Shown here piece by piece: positions 1 through 5,316 of a stretch of 5,316 nt of DNA (the stretch's first letter is position 1; each line of letters begins with the position of its first letter). This DNA is from an uncultured bacterium (GTDB lineage Bacteria; Patescibacteriota; Minisyncoccia; SW-4-49-11): positions 1-5,316 of the forward strand of contig CAJXTH010000055.1 in assembly GCA_913060955.1 (NCBI GenBank). The letters run 5' to 3'. The position numbers were made by a program, and so were the translations under genes. Under the pieces are notes generated by a model. The model ran no database searches, was not told the DNA's origin, and saw nothing but the letters and a program-made list of their open reading frames with translations.

Positions 1-151
1 ACTTTGATTCTACTACTTCTACTCGATCCCAATAGATCGGTAACCGAACCATATCCCAAGATCGTTGAGATAACAAATCTTCCAAAGACTCCTCCCCGGG
101 AATCTTGAGCTCCTCACAATATTTAATACTCCAGGTAAATCCATATTTCAT
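1..151 (-). CDS. Glycoside-hydrolase-like protein, N-terminal fragment (runs off left edge)
   Basis: This is the first 50 codons of a gene that begins with ATG at 151 and leaves the window at position 1. The start is well fixed, because an in-frame TGA lies five codons upstream (166-164). The peptide opens with MKYGFTWSIKYCEELKI and continues through RSWDMVRLPIYWDRVEVVE. It has no signal peptide. The Gly-Phe-Thr-Trp-Ser opening, followed about 20 residues later by an 'R-L-P-I-Y-W-D-R-V-E' strand, resembles the first beta-strand and helix of (beta/alpha)8 glycosidase-like proteins, in which a similar 'R-[IL]-P-x-Y-W-x-E-[IV]-E' segment is common. I know this form mostly from CPR genomes. The catalytic residues would lie outside the window, so activity and substrate cannot be judged. 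It is divergent from the pseudouridine synthase gene, and no ribosome binding site precedes its ATG. The reading frame is secure. The family assignment is recognition from a short stretch only. Confidence 0.65.
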   Translation of the reverse strand, partial: MKYGFTWSIKYCEELKIPGEESLEDLLSQRSWDMVRLPIYWDRVEVVESK

Positions 152-157
152 ATATTC

Positions 158-166
158 AGTATATCA
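158..166 (-). promoter_or_regulatory. Extended -10 promoter for the glycosidase-like gene
   Basis: Read on the minus strand, TGA-TATACT is an extended -10 element: a TG dinucleotide one base before a hexamer matching TATAAT at five of six positions. No good -35 is visible, which extended -10 promoters often tolerate. The usual seven-base distance puts transcription initiation at or next to the A of the ATG at 151. The message would then be leaderless or nearly so, which fits the absence of any ribosome binding site. Confidence 0.5.
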
Positions 167-167
167 C

Positions 168-196
168 TTTACGGAAGTCTTAAAACCGTATACAAT
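168..196 (+). promoter_or_regulatory. Sigma70-type promoter for the pseudouridine synthase gene
   Basis: A -35-like hexamer TTTACG (168-173, four of six consensus matches) is followed, after exactly 17 bp, by a -10 hexamer TACAAT (191-196, five of six matches). Initiation is expected near 203, giving a leader of about 16 nt before the ATG at 219. The -35 lies one base away from the extended -10 of the divergent promoter, so polymerase could hardly occupy both at once. Confidence 0.55.
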
Positions 197-218
197 AGCA
201 ACAGTTTAATTCTTGAAT

Positions 219-878
219 ATGCGCATCAACAAGTATCTCGCTCACGAAAACATCTGTTCTCGGCGAGAAGCGGACCGACTGATCGAGTCTGGGAAAGTAT
301 TTATTAATGGATCACCGGCTCATCTAGGTGACCAAGTGGAAGAAGGTGATCAGGTAGAGGTTAAAAACTACCACAAAGAGTATCGTCATTACGCCTACTA
401 CAAGCCCCGAGGAATCATCACTCACAGCCCCCAGGGAGACGAAAAAGATATTGCTCAGGTCACCAACCTTCCGGAGGGAGTATTTCCTCTTGGGCGACTC
501 GACAAGGACTCACACGGCTTAATTTTGCTTACCAACGATGGGCGAATCACCAAGCAACTCCTCACTCCAGAGTCCCACACGGAAAAAGAGTATGTTGTTG
601 AGTTTCACAAACCAGTTACTCAGCGCATGATCCAAGCATTTATCAATGGAGTTGAGCTTGATGATGGCTACACGACAAAACCCTGTAGTGCCAAAAAACT
701 TGACGACTACACCCTCCGATTGATCCTCACCGAAGGGAAAAACCGCCAAATCCGAAGAATGGCAGAGACACTAGGATATCAAGTTCTTGACCTGATGCGA
801 GTTCGCGTTGGACATGTTTCGCTTGAGGATCTCGATCTCCGACCCGGAGACATCAAACGGATTAAGTCTATTCTGTAA
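219..878 (+). CDS. rluF: Pseudouridine synthase, RsuA/RluB/RluF family (RluF-like)
   Basis: This enzyme converts a specific uridine in ribosomal RNA to pseudouridine and acts in the cytoplasm during ribosome assembly. From the ATG at 219 the protein has 219 residues. An S4 RNA-binding domain covers about residues 1-48 (MRINKYLA... SRREADRLIESGKV.ING). The catalytic domain follows, with the 'YKPRG' strand at 61-65 and the signature GRLDKDSHGL at 92-101, in which D95 is the expected catalytic aspartate. 'KEY' lies at 123-125 and the conserved EGKNRQIRRM at 172-181. 'KDS' after GRLD resembles RluF (23S rRNA U2604 in E. coli) more than the 'T-S-G' of RsuA/RluB, but the exact target is an inference. 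It is shorter than E. coli RluF because it lacks a C-terminal extension. A TTG two codons upstream (213) is possible. ATG is preferred because family members begin with MR(I/L)xKYLA. No Shine-Dalgarno sequence precedes either start. Its end overlaps the convergent kinase gene. Confidence 0.92.
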   Translation: MRINKYLAHENICSRREADRLIESGKVFINGSPAHLGDQVEEGDQVEVKNYHKEYRHYAYYKPRGIITHSPQGDEKDIAQVTNLPEGVFPLGRLDKDSHGLILLTNDGRITKQLLTPESHTEKEYVVEFHKPVTQRMIQAFINGVELDDGYTTKPCSAKKLDDYTLRLILTEGKNRQIRRMAETLGYQVLDLMRVRVGHVSLEDLDLRPGDIKRIKSIL

Positions 879-1500
879 TGAGTTGTACAATTTGTTCTGC
901 AACTTGAGCATACGAACGAGTCGGCACTTCGATCACTCGAGTGTCGACTTTTTGTTCTGACCACGTACCAAGGTCAAGGATCTGTTGTTGCCACTTTCGG
1001 AAGTAATCAATTCGTTCTGTATCTGTTGCCCCGAGGGAATTCCAATACTCTCTCCAGTAATCATTACGATAATCAAGAGTTGTTACGAGTCGTGGTTCAA
1101 ACTCATGCTCCGGAATAGTAAGAATAACCTGCTCGGCATTCAATTCTGATAACCGATCTATCAAGCCGGTATACTCTTCTTTGGCATGACCTTGATTGAT
1201 TACATGGGTCATCCAAGATCGTTCCCAAATCACCCACAGATCAACCCTGTGCATTCGATCCGCAAACTTAGAAGTCCGCAAGGGGGCTTCCATTTGATCA
1301 ATCAGATCCAAATACATCAGCAGATGCTCTTGAATCTGATCAGCAGGAAAAGCATCATCTTCAAAGATTCTTTCAACAATATGTTCAGTCAAAAATATGG
1401 TTGTATGCTGGTGAGGAACGCTCCCCAATTGTTTCCGAACCTCAGCAAGCACCGTTGACTTTCCTACGGCAGAGACGCCATCGACACAGACTAACTTCAT
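868..1500 (-). CDS. P-loop nucleoside/nucleotide-kinase-like protein
   Basis: This is a complete 210-residue protein. A hydrophobic beta-strand (KLVCVDG) runs into a Walker A loop, GVSAVGKST at residues 8-16, that binds the phosphates of ATP. At 93-95 the Glu-Arg-Ser in 'VIWERSW' resembles the ERS motif of deoxynucleoside kinases. The arginine- and tryptophan-rich stretch at about 137-170 (RLVTT... YRNDYWREYW) could form the lid or substrate-binding helices. These features fit a small cytoplasmic kinase of the deoxynucleoside kinase/thymidylate kinase superfamily, but I do not recognise the exact family and the substrate is unknown. The start is ATG at 1500, six bases after the stop of the large surface-protein gene. 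An AGGA ribosome binding site, four bases before the ATG, overlaps that upstream TAG, so the two are probably co-transcribed and perhaps translationally coupled. The stop overlaps the convergent pseudouridine synthase gene by 11 bp. Confidence 0.85.
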   Translation of the reverse strand: MKLVCVDGVSAVGKSTVLAEVRKQLGSVPHQHTTIFLTEHIVERIFEDDAFPADQIQEHLLMYLDLIDQMEAPLRTSKFADRMHRVDLWVIWERSWMTHVINQGHAKEEYTGLIDRLSELNAEQVILTIPEHEFEPRLVTTLDYRNDYWREYWNSLGATDTERIDYFRKWQQQILDLGTWSEQKVDTRVIEVPTRSYAQVAEQIVQLITE

Positions 1501-1502
1501 AG

Positions 1503-1509
1503 TATCCTA
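1503..1509 (-). promoter_or_regulatory. Ribosome binding site of the kinase gene, overlapping the upstream stop
   Basis: Read on the minus strand, TAGGATACTATG contains the TAG stop of the large gene, an AGGA core that shares its AG, and a four-base spacer to the ATG. This is the only recognisable Shine-Dalgarno element among the four starts visible in the window. It marks the gene as an internal operon cistron rather than a first gene. Confidence 0.5.
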
Positions 1510-4500
1510 TCGTTTACGACTAATATACCCAAGAACCGACATACCGGCCAAGAATACCAGTGCCCAAGGAATTGTAGCAAAGTACCAGGTGGCCTCAGTA
1601 TCTTCTGACGGTTCTTCTTCCACTTCTTGGCTGTCTGAATTATTTGGTTGAGGAGAAAGTTGGCTACCCTGTTCTTCCTGAATTTCGGTGTTTGAGGTAT
1701 CTTCCGACTCTGATTCTAGTTCACTGACTTCTGTACCATTTGCCGATATGTTTTGGGCTTGTGGAGTAACTGAGATTGGAGATATCGTACCATCATCCGG
1801 TGACTCTGACTGTGATTCCTGAGGGTCTGGCTGGGACTGCTCTGGTTCCTCGGACTCTTCTTCAGAATCATTTTCAGATTCATCGGGAACCGTTGCTGCG
1901 AGCGTACTAAAGGTCCAGGTAATGGTATCAGAGATTCCGGCAAAATACGGACCTTGGTTAGCTCGGATTGCTGTACCATCAATTTGGACGTAATATTCTG
2001 TTCCAGCAGCCAGATCAGACAGAGGATTAATAGTAATAGTAGAGGTTCCATTCCCCGTAATTTGCGGACCACCTGCCACGTCTATTTCTTCGATCAAGGT
2101 ATTGTCAGAGGACCGATATATTCGGATAGTACCGCTTGACGCTCCCGATGGTTTGTTAAAGGTCATCACAAGGTTCGCAGTTGGGTCTACTCCAGTTGCT
2201 CCGTTTGCAGGACTCAACCCTGTTACCTGAGGAGAACTAAATGTTGTAAATTCCCAAACACTCGAGTCAGCCACTCCGGGAAAATCAGTTCCGGTCAAAT
2301 CACGTAACGCTCCAGAATCAACTAATACGTAATATTCTGTATTATAGTCAAGATTCGTTTCTATTCGATCCAAGGTTAAGGTTGTTGTTCCATTTCCTGA
2401 GCTTGGGGTACCGGCTACATCAATCGTATCGATCAACTGATCGTCTGACTTACGATAAATCTTGAGTGTTCCAGATTCAAACCCAACCGCTTCATTAAAT
2501 GTCAGTACCAAATCTGCAAGAGGGTCTATTTCAGTTGCTCCGTTTGCGGGGGTTACTGATTGTAGAATTGGGGCGACTCCGTCGTTTGGTTCAATGGTAA
2601 AGTTCCAGTCTGTGGTAGTGGTTATTCCCGCAAAATCGTTTCCACTCAAGTCCCGTACGTACCCTTCTGGAATAGTAATGTAATACGATTCTCCGTAGGT
2701 AAGGGTCTCATCAACTCGCAGAGTTAATACTCCGGATTCGTTGGACACAACTGCATATTCATAGCCTAACGGCTCATCAATCATTGCACCAGAGCTATCT
2801 CGAAGATAGGCAAATACGCCATCTCCCTGAACCACTGGTTCGTCGAACTCAATGGTAATTTCGGTTATTCCTCGGGAGACATTGATGGCATCATCTGCTG
2901 GAGTGAGAGTCTGAATTTGAGGACCCGTCGTATCAGCAAGACAGATCTCTCCGCTATCTGACACCTCACAATCTAGATACACAATAGCAATATCTGACTG
3001 TCCGTTGATTGTTTCGTCATAGGCTCCCGCCGTTGCAATGGAGCTCGAACTATTTGTTAAAAGTCCAACAATAACGTTCTCCCCTGCATCAAGTGCAATC
3101 GAGTATCCATTGTCGTTAAATGGTCCACTAATTACCGATGAGCGCACAATCTCCGTCAAATCAGAGGAAAGTTGCGTTGCAAATGATGAGTTGTTTGCAA
3201 AGGTTGTTTGATACGCATCGTCAGATACTGGGAATGAATCAGATAAATTCGTTCCTGTCGTCCAGATAGAACCGTCTGATGCAAGTTCGACATCACGGAC
3301 CACTACTGAATCAACCCCAGAAGAACCTCCCAAGTAGGTTGATGCCATCAGTGTCGAAAGGTCGTTTGAAAAGCGAGAAACAACACCATCAGTTCCATTG
3401 GGTGAAGTTTTAAATACCCCCGCCGTTGTCGGATAATTAACGGAGGTTGGAGTTTCCGAATACCCGGCAACGATCACGTTTTGATCGGCATCCAGTTCCA
3501 GTGCCAATCCTTCGTCGGAATTATCCCCTCCGATATATGTAGCTGATACCAGTGTTCCCAGATCGCTGGAAAACTTAGCAACATACGTATCGGTAACTCC
3601 ATTAAAGGTCTCATCGTAGGCACCAGTAGTGACAGGGAGTCCCGAAGGAGCTTCTCCAGTAATAAATACATTATCGCTGGCATCTACCACTATATCCTCT
3701 ACTGTATCTGTCCCGTTTGTTCCAAAGAACGTTCCGGCCTCAATAGTTTGTAAATCACTGGAAAGTTTAACGACTACTGCATCCTGACTCCCATAATCTG
3801 ACTGACTATATCCGGTCCCCCCCAATGGGAACAAATAATCAGAATTTGATTTAATAACAGCGTATATTGAAGACTCATCAGAATTCAAAGCAAGCCCGGT
3901 TACCTCGTCTGAAGAAAACCCACCCGCAAATGTCGAAGCTTCTAGAGTACTCAGATCACTTGAAAACTTTGAAACGAACGCTTCCCAGCCACTATGATCA
4001 GTATCATAAACACCAGCTGTAGTAGGAAACGAACTTGAAAATGTTTCTCCTCCAATATAAATTGAGCCACTTGAATCAATCACCAATCCTCCGGTGGAAT
4101 ATTCGTTTGAGCTACTTCCAATGAAACTAATGGCCGTCATTGCAAGATCTTGATCGAATTTAGCGACAAATACATCGAGCCCTCCGTTATATGAGTCATA
4201 CCCTGGCGTAGGAGTGTCTGCCGGATTTCCAAATACGGTTCCGGTAACCACAACTTCTCCAGCATCATTCACCTGGATAGACTGACTATAAATCAGATCG
4301 GTAAGCCCTGACCCAATATAGGTTCCCGCAAGCAACGGATCAACAATCAGTTCATAGTTTGGATTATAGTCACCCAGTACAAATCCGTAGTGAGACCCCA
4401 TAATCTCATAGGAAACTTCCACATCTACTCGCTTTCCGTTAATATCTTGCCAGGCAACTGGAGCGGTCATCTGGTAGTCTCCGTTTGGTTGGGAAATCAC

Positions 4501-5058
4501 CAAGTTTCCGGACTCGTCCAGGCTCAGAGATCCGTCTGAAACTTCAAATCGGGCTAGTTCGGGACGAGACCCAGGGGAAACATACAGAAACTTTTCGACA
4601 GAGTCTTTCTTCGGAATAACTTCTACATCAATACCCTCCCAGACCTCTTCATACCAAACTGAGCCAAAGGTTTTCAAATTACTCTTCCACTCTTCTGGGT
4701 TGTTTCCATAAAACGTGTTTACCTCGGTAGAAGAGTCTCCCCGAGCTGTAAGGCCCGCAGTATTTCCCCCCACCATTGTTTCTTGAAATGAAACAGCTGA
4801 GTCATCTTTTCCTTGGAGCTGATAGGTAATTCCAGAATCATCAGCAATAACGGAGCCAGAAAAGACACTCATGAAATAAGATCCCTCTTCTTGCTCGACA
4901 ACAGGTAAAGAAATTTTAGCCAAAGCAGACTGTACATGAGCCTGGGGAGAAATCAGGGGAGCCCCCCCTTTGAGACTAGCCAGAGCCAATCCGGCCAGAA
5001 TTGCGAGACTAACCGTTGAAACTTTTATGATGTTCGAGGTTACGTTCCCAGGATTCAT
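1507..5058 (-). CDS. Large membrane-anchored surface protein: SBBP beta-propeller, three Ig-like domains, acidic stalk, C-terminal anchor
   Basis: This is a complete protein of 1183 residues with the features of an exported envelope protein. Residues 13-29 form a hydrophobic signal segment after K12. A possible signal peptidase site (S-A-L-A, then K) ends at 47. Residues about 60-242 match the N-terminal module usual in SBBP proteins (N-x-F-Y-G-N, E-E-W-x-S-N, V-W-E-G-I-D, Y-x-x-x-P-G, I-V-D-P). Seven SBBP-like blades span about 246-697. Three Big_5-type Ig-like domains lie at about 711-822, 827-938 and 942-1052. A disordered Glu/Ser/Pro/Gln-rich stalk covers 1056-1155, and one transmembrane helix (about 1160-1178) ends in Arg-Lys-Arg. 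The polarity predicts a large extracellular part and a tiny cytoplasmic tail. No catalytic motif or LPxTG is visible. Adhesion, ligand binding or envelope structure are guesses. The ATG at 5058 is chosen because the signal segment follows directly, although no Shine-Dalgarno precedes it. The neighbour at 5102 carries a related tail. Confidence 0.88.
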   Translation of the reverse strand: MNPGNVTSNIIKVSTVSLAILAGLALASLKGGAPLISPQAHVQSALAKISLPVVEQEEGSYFMSVFSGSVIADDSGITYQLQGKDDSAVSFQETMVGGNTAGLTARGDSSTEVNTFYGNNPEEWKSNLKTFGSVWYEEVWEGIDVEVIPKKDSVEKFLYVSPGSRPELARFEVSDGSLSLDESGNLVISQPNGDYQMTAPVAWQDINGKRVDVEVSYEIMGSHYGFVLGDYNPNYELIVDPLLAGTYIGSGLTDLIYSQSIQVNDAGEVVVTGTVFGNPADTPTPGYDSYNGGLDVFVAKFDQDLAMTAISFIGSSSNEYSTGGLVIDSSGSIYIGGETFSSSFPTTAGVYDTDHSGWEAFVSKFSSDLSTLEASTFAGGFSSDEVTGLALNSDESSIYAVIKSNSDYLFPLGGTGYSQSDYGSQDAVVVKLSSDLQTIEAGTFFGTNGTDTVEDIVVDASDNVFITGEAPSGLPVTTGAYDETFNGVTDTYVAKFSSDLGTLVSATYIGGDNSDEGLALELDADQNVIVAGYSETPTSVNYPTTAGVFKTSPNGTDGVVSRFSNDLSTLMASTYLGGSSGVDSVVVRDVELASDGSIWTTGTNLSDSFPVSDDAYQTTFANNSSFATQLSSDLTEIVRSSVISGPFNDNGYSIALDAGENVIVGLLTNSSSSIATAGAYDETINGQSDIAIVYLDCEVSDSGEICLADTTGPQIQTLTPADDAINVSRGITEITIEFDEPVVQGDGVFAYLRDSSGAMIDEPLGYEYAVVSNESGVLTLRVDETLTYGESYYITIPEGYVRDLSGNDFAGITTTTDWNFTIEPNDGVAPILQSVTPANGATEIDPLADLVLTFNEAVGFESGTLKIYRKSDDQLIDTIDVAGTPSSGNGTTTLTLDRIETNLDYNTEYYVLVDSGALRDLTGTDFPGVADSSVWEFTTFSSPQVTGLSPANGATGVDPTANLVMTFNKPSGASSGTIRIYRSSDNTLIEEIDVAGGPQITGNGTSTITINPLSDLAAGTEYYVQIDGTAIRANQGPYFAGISDTITWTFSTLAATVPDESENDSEEESEEPEQSQPDPQESQSESPDDGTISPISVTPQAQNISANGTEVSELESESEDTSNTEIQEEQGSQLSPQPNNSDSQEVEEEPSEDTEATWYFATIPWALVFLAGMSVLGYISRKR
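1903..2928 (-). repeat. Three tandem Ig-like (Big_5-type) domains
   Basis: Residues about 711-1052 of the large surface protein form three units of about 111 residues. Each begins with 'P-x-[IV]-x-x-[LV]-[ST]-P-A-[ND]-[GD]-A' (714-724, 830-841 and 943-954). Each continues with a '[IVM]-x-F-[DN]-[EK]-[PA]' strand, a 'Y-[TGN]-x-x-[ET]-Y-Y-[IV]' strand and a closing 'W-x-F-[ST]' strand. This is the Big_5 pattern of bacterial surface proteins, which typically acts as a rigid spacer. Units 2 and 3 are much more alike than either is to unit 1, which suggests a later duplication. Confidence 0.8.
2968..4323 (-). repeat. Seven tandem SBBP-type beta-propeller blades
   Basis: Residues about 246-697 of the large surface protein contain seven units of roughly 55-68 residues. 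Each has a 'T-[YF]-x-G-G'-like strand, an 'A-x-[DG]-x-x-G-x-[IV]-[IVY]-[IV]-x-G' strand, a 'P-T-T-A-G-x-Y-x-T' loop and an '[AV]-[FY]-V-[AS]-K-[FL]-S-S-D-L' strand. The last strand recurs at about 296-305, 360-369, 426-435, 491-500, 558-567, 625-634 and 688-696. Blade 3 (loop near 409-424) and blade 7 are the most divergent. Seven units match a common closed propeller size. Blade limits were judged by eye. Confidence 0.8.
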
Positions 5059-5066
5059 AGGATCAT
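5055..5066 (-). other. Possible three-codon leader ORF overlapping the start of the surface-protein gene
   Basis: On the minus strand ATGATCCTATGA encodes Met-Ile-Leu-stop. Its TGA overlaps the ATG at 5058 in a TATGA junction, the arrangement seen at translationally coupled starts. There is no Shine-Dalgarno before it either, and such a short ORF can arise by chance, so this is only a candidate. Confidence 0.15.
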
Positions 5067-5081
5067 TTTGTATTTATTTTG

Positions 5082-5098
5082 GATACTGTTATTGTATC
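5082..5098. repeat. Short inverted repeat over the -10 region
   Basis: GATAC (5082-5086) and GTATC (5094-5098) are perfect complements around a 7-base spacer. They cover the -10 hexamer and predicted start of the preceding promoter candidate. With only five base pairs and no T-tract, this is not a convincing terminator. It could be an operator or chance. Confidence 0.2.
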
Positions 5099-5099
5099 A
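5091..5099 (-). promoter_or_regulatory. Extended -10 promoter candidate for the large surface-protein gene
   Basis: On the minus strand TGA-TACAAT is an extended -10 element with five of six consensus bases. It lies in the 43 bp gap between the two surface-protein genes. The -35 is poor (CTTTCA, 17 bp upstream, inside the preceding gene). Initiation would fall near 5084, giving a leader of about 26 nt without a Shine-Dalgarno. The large gene could therefore be transcribed on its own as well as by read-through from the right. Confidence 0.4.
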
Positions 5100-5101
5100 C
5101 A

Positions 5102-5316
5102 TTACTTCTTCCGTGAAAGATACCCCAAGGCTCCCATGGCTGCTAAGAAAATAACAGCAAACGAGATTCCCGTGATATACCAAATCGAATTCTCTTCTTC
5201 CTCGGTAGGATTTGTATCAGAAGTTGAGTCGAGACCTGTAGATGATTGTTCTGATTGAACCGAGGAATCCTCCGGAAGCTGGATCTCAGGTTTCGGAGAC
5301 TCATTAACAGGGTCTT
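5102..5316 (-). CDS. C-terminal fragment of a second membrane-anchored surface protein (runs off right edge)
   Basis: An open frame enters from the right edge and ends with TAA at 5104-5102, giving the last 70 residues of a protein. About 43 residues are rich in Ser, Glu, Pro, Asp and Thr and end in E-E-E-E-N-S, consistent with a disordered acidic stalk. A hydrophobic helix follows (about residues 47-66 of the fragment), then the tail GYLSRKK. This is the same design as the end of the large gene downstream. From the Trp-Tyr before the helix to the last residue the two tails align without a gap, with 14 of 26 identical positions. The positive tail predicts an extracellular N-terminal part and a cytoplasmic C-terminus. 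The rest of the protein lies outside the window, so whether it also has propeller and Ig-like domains is unknown. Its stop is 43 bp before the next gene, so the two may be one transcription unit. Confidence 0.8.
   Translation of the reverse strand, partial: DPVNESPKPEIQLPEDSSVQSEQSSTGLDSTSDTNPTEEEENSIWYITGISFAVIFLAAMGALGYLSRKK

Noticed and set aside
213..218. TTG at 213 as the start of the pseudouridine synthase
   Set aside because: The ATG two codons downstream gives the family-typical MRINKYLA start. Nothing such as a ribosome binding site favours TTG.
519..749. Open frame on the minus strand inside the pseudouridine synthase gene
   Set aside because: It lies wholly antisense to a gene with clear family motifs and encodes nothing recognisable, so it is a shadow frame.
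881..904. AGTTG...CAACT inverted repeat just after the pseudouridine synthase stop as a terminator
   Set aside because: It has five base pairs around a 14-base loop, no T-tract, and lies inside the kinase coding sequence.
1507..1590. Sortase-type LPxTG anchor at the end of the large protein
   Set aside because: The residues before the helix are acidic and lead into Trp-Tyr. No LPxTG-like pentapeptide is present in either tail.
1716..2139. Open frames on both strands within the stalk and third Ig-like region
   Set aside because: They are low-complexity shadows of the large gene, with no ribosome binding site or recognisable domain. They are not separate genes.
5082..5098. Inverted repeat between the two surface-protein genes as an intrinsic terminator
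   Set aside because: The stem is only five base pairs, AT-rich, and not followed by a run of T on either strand.
1..5316. Alternative genetic code with UGA as glycine, as in Gracilibacteria/Absconditabacteria
   Set aside because: The intact genes contain no in-frame TGA across about 1,600 codons, while glycine is encoded by GGN. The lack of TGA stops among only four genes is not enough evidence.

Overview
The window looks like bacterial chromosome, most likely from a member of the Candidate Phyla Radiation (Patescibacteria). This placement is an inference from three things. The partial gene at the left edge resembles the N-terminus of a glycosidase-like family that I associate with CPR genomes. 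The window encodes a large cell-surface protein with a membrane-anchored C-terminus, next to the tail of a second one. Two or three first-gene starts have no Shine-Dalgarno sequence. No rRNA, tRNA, CRISPR array, transposase or integrase is visible. All reading frames are intact in the standard bacterial code: no UGA codon interrupts about 1,600 codons, and the four visible stops are TAA or TAG.

Layout from left to right. (1) Positions 1-151, minus strand: the first 50 codons of a glycoside-hydrolase-like protein that leaves the window on the left. (2) Positions 152-218: a compact divergent promoter region. (3) Positions 219-878, plus strand: a complete RsuA/RluB/RluF-family pseudouridine synthase, closest by motif to RluF. 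(4) Positions 868-1500, minus strand: a P-loop nucleoside/nucleotide-kinase-like protein whose end overlaps the end of the pseudouridine synthase gene by 11 bp, tail to tail. (5) Positions 1507-5058, minus strand: an 1183-residue secreted, membrane-anchored protein. It has an N-terminal hydrophobic segment, the N-terminal module usual in SBBP proteins, seven SBBP-type beta-propeller blades, three Big_5-type Ig-like domains, an acidic Ser/Glu/Pro/Gln-rich stalk, and a C-terminal transmembrane helix ending in Arg-Lys-Arg. (6) Positions 5102-5316, minus strand: the last 70 codons of another surface protein with the same kind of stalk and a clearly related membrane tail.

The minus-strand genes from the right edge to 868 lie close together (43 bp and 6 bp gaps) and may be one transcription unit. 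An extended -10 promoter candidate also lies just before the large gene. The two adjacent surface proteins share a C-terminal anchor and probably sit together on the cell envelope. The kinase gene follows with only 6 bp between, but nothing in its sequence ties it functionally to the surface proteins. The most interesting signal is the conserved C-terminal tail of the two neighbours, together with the seven-bladed-propeller-on-a-stalk design. No stretch longer than 300 bases lacks a gene.
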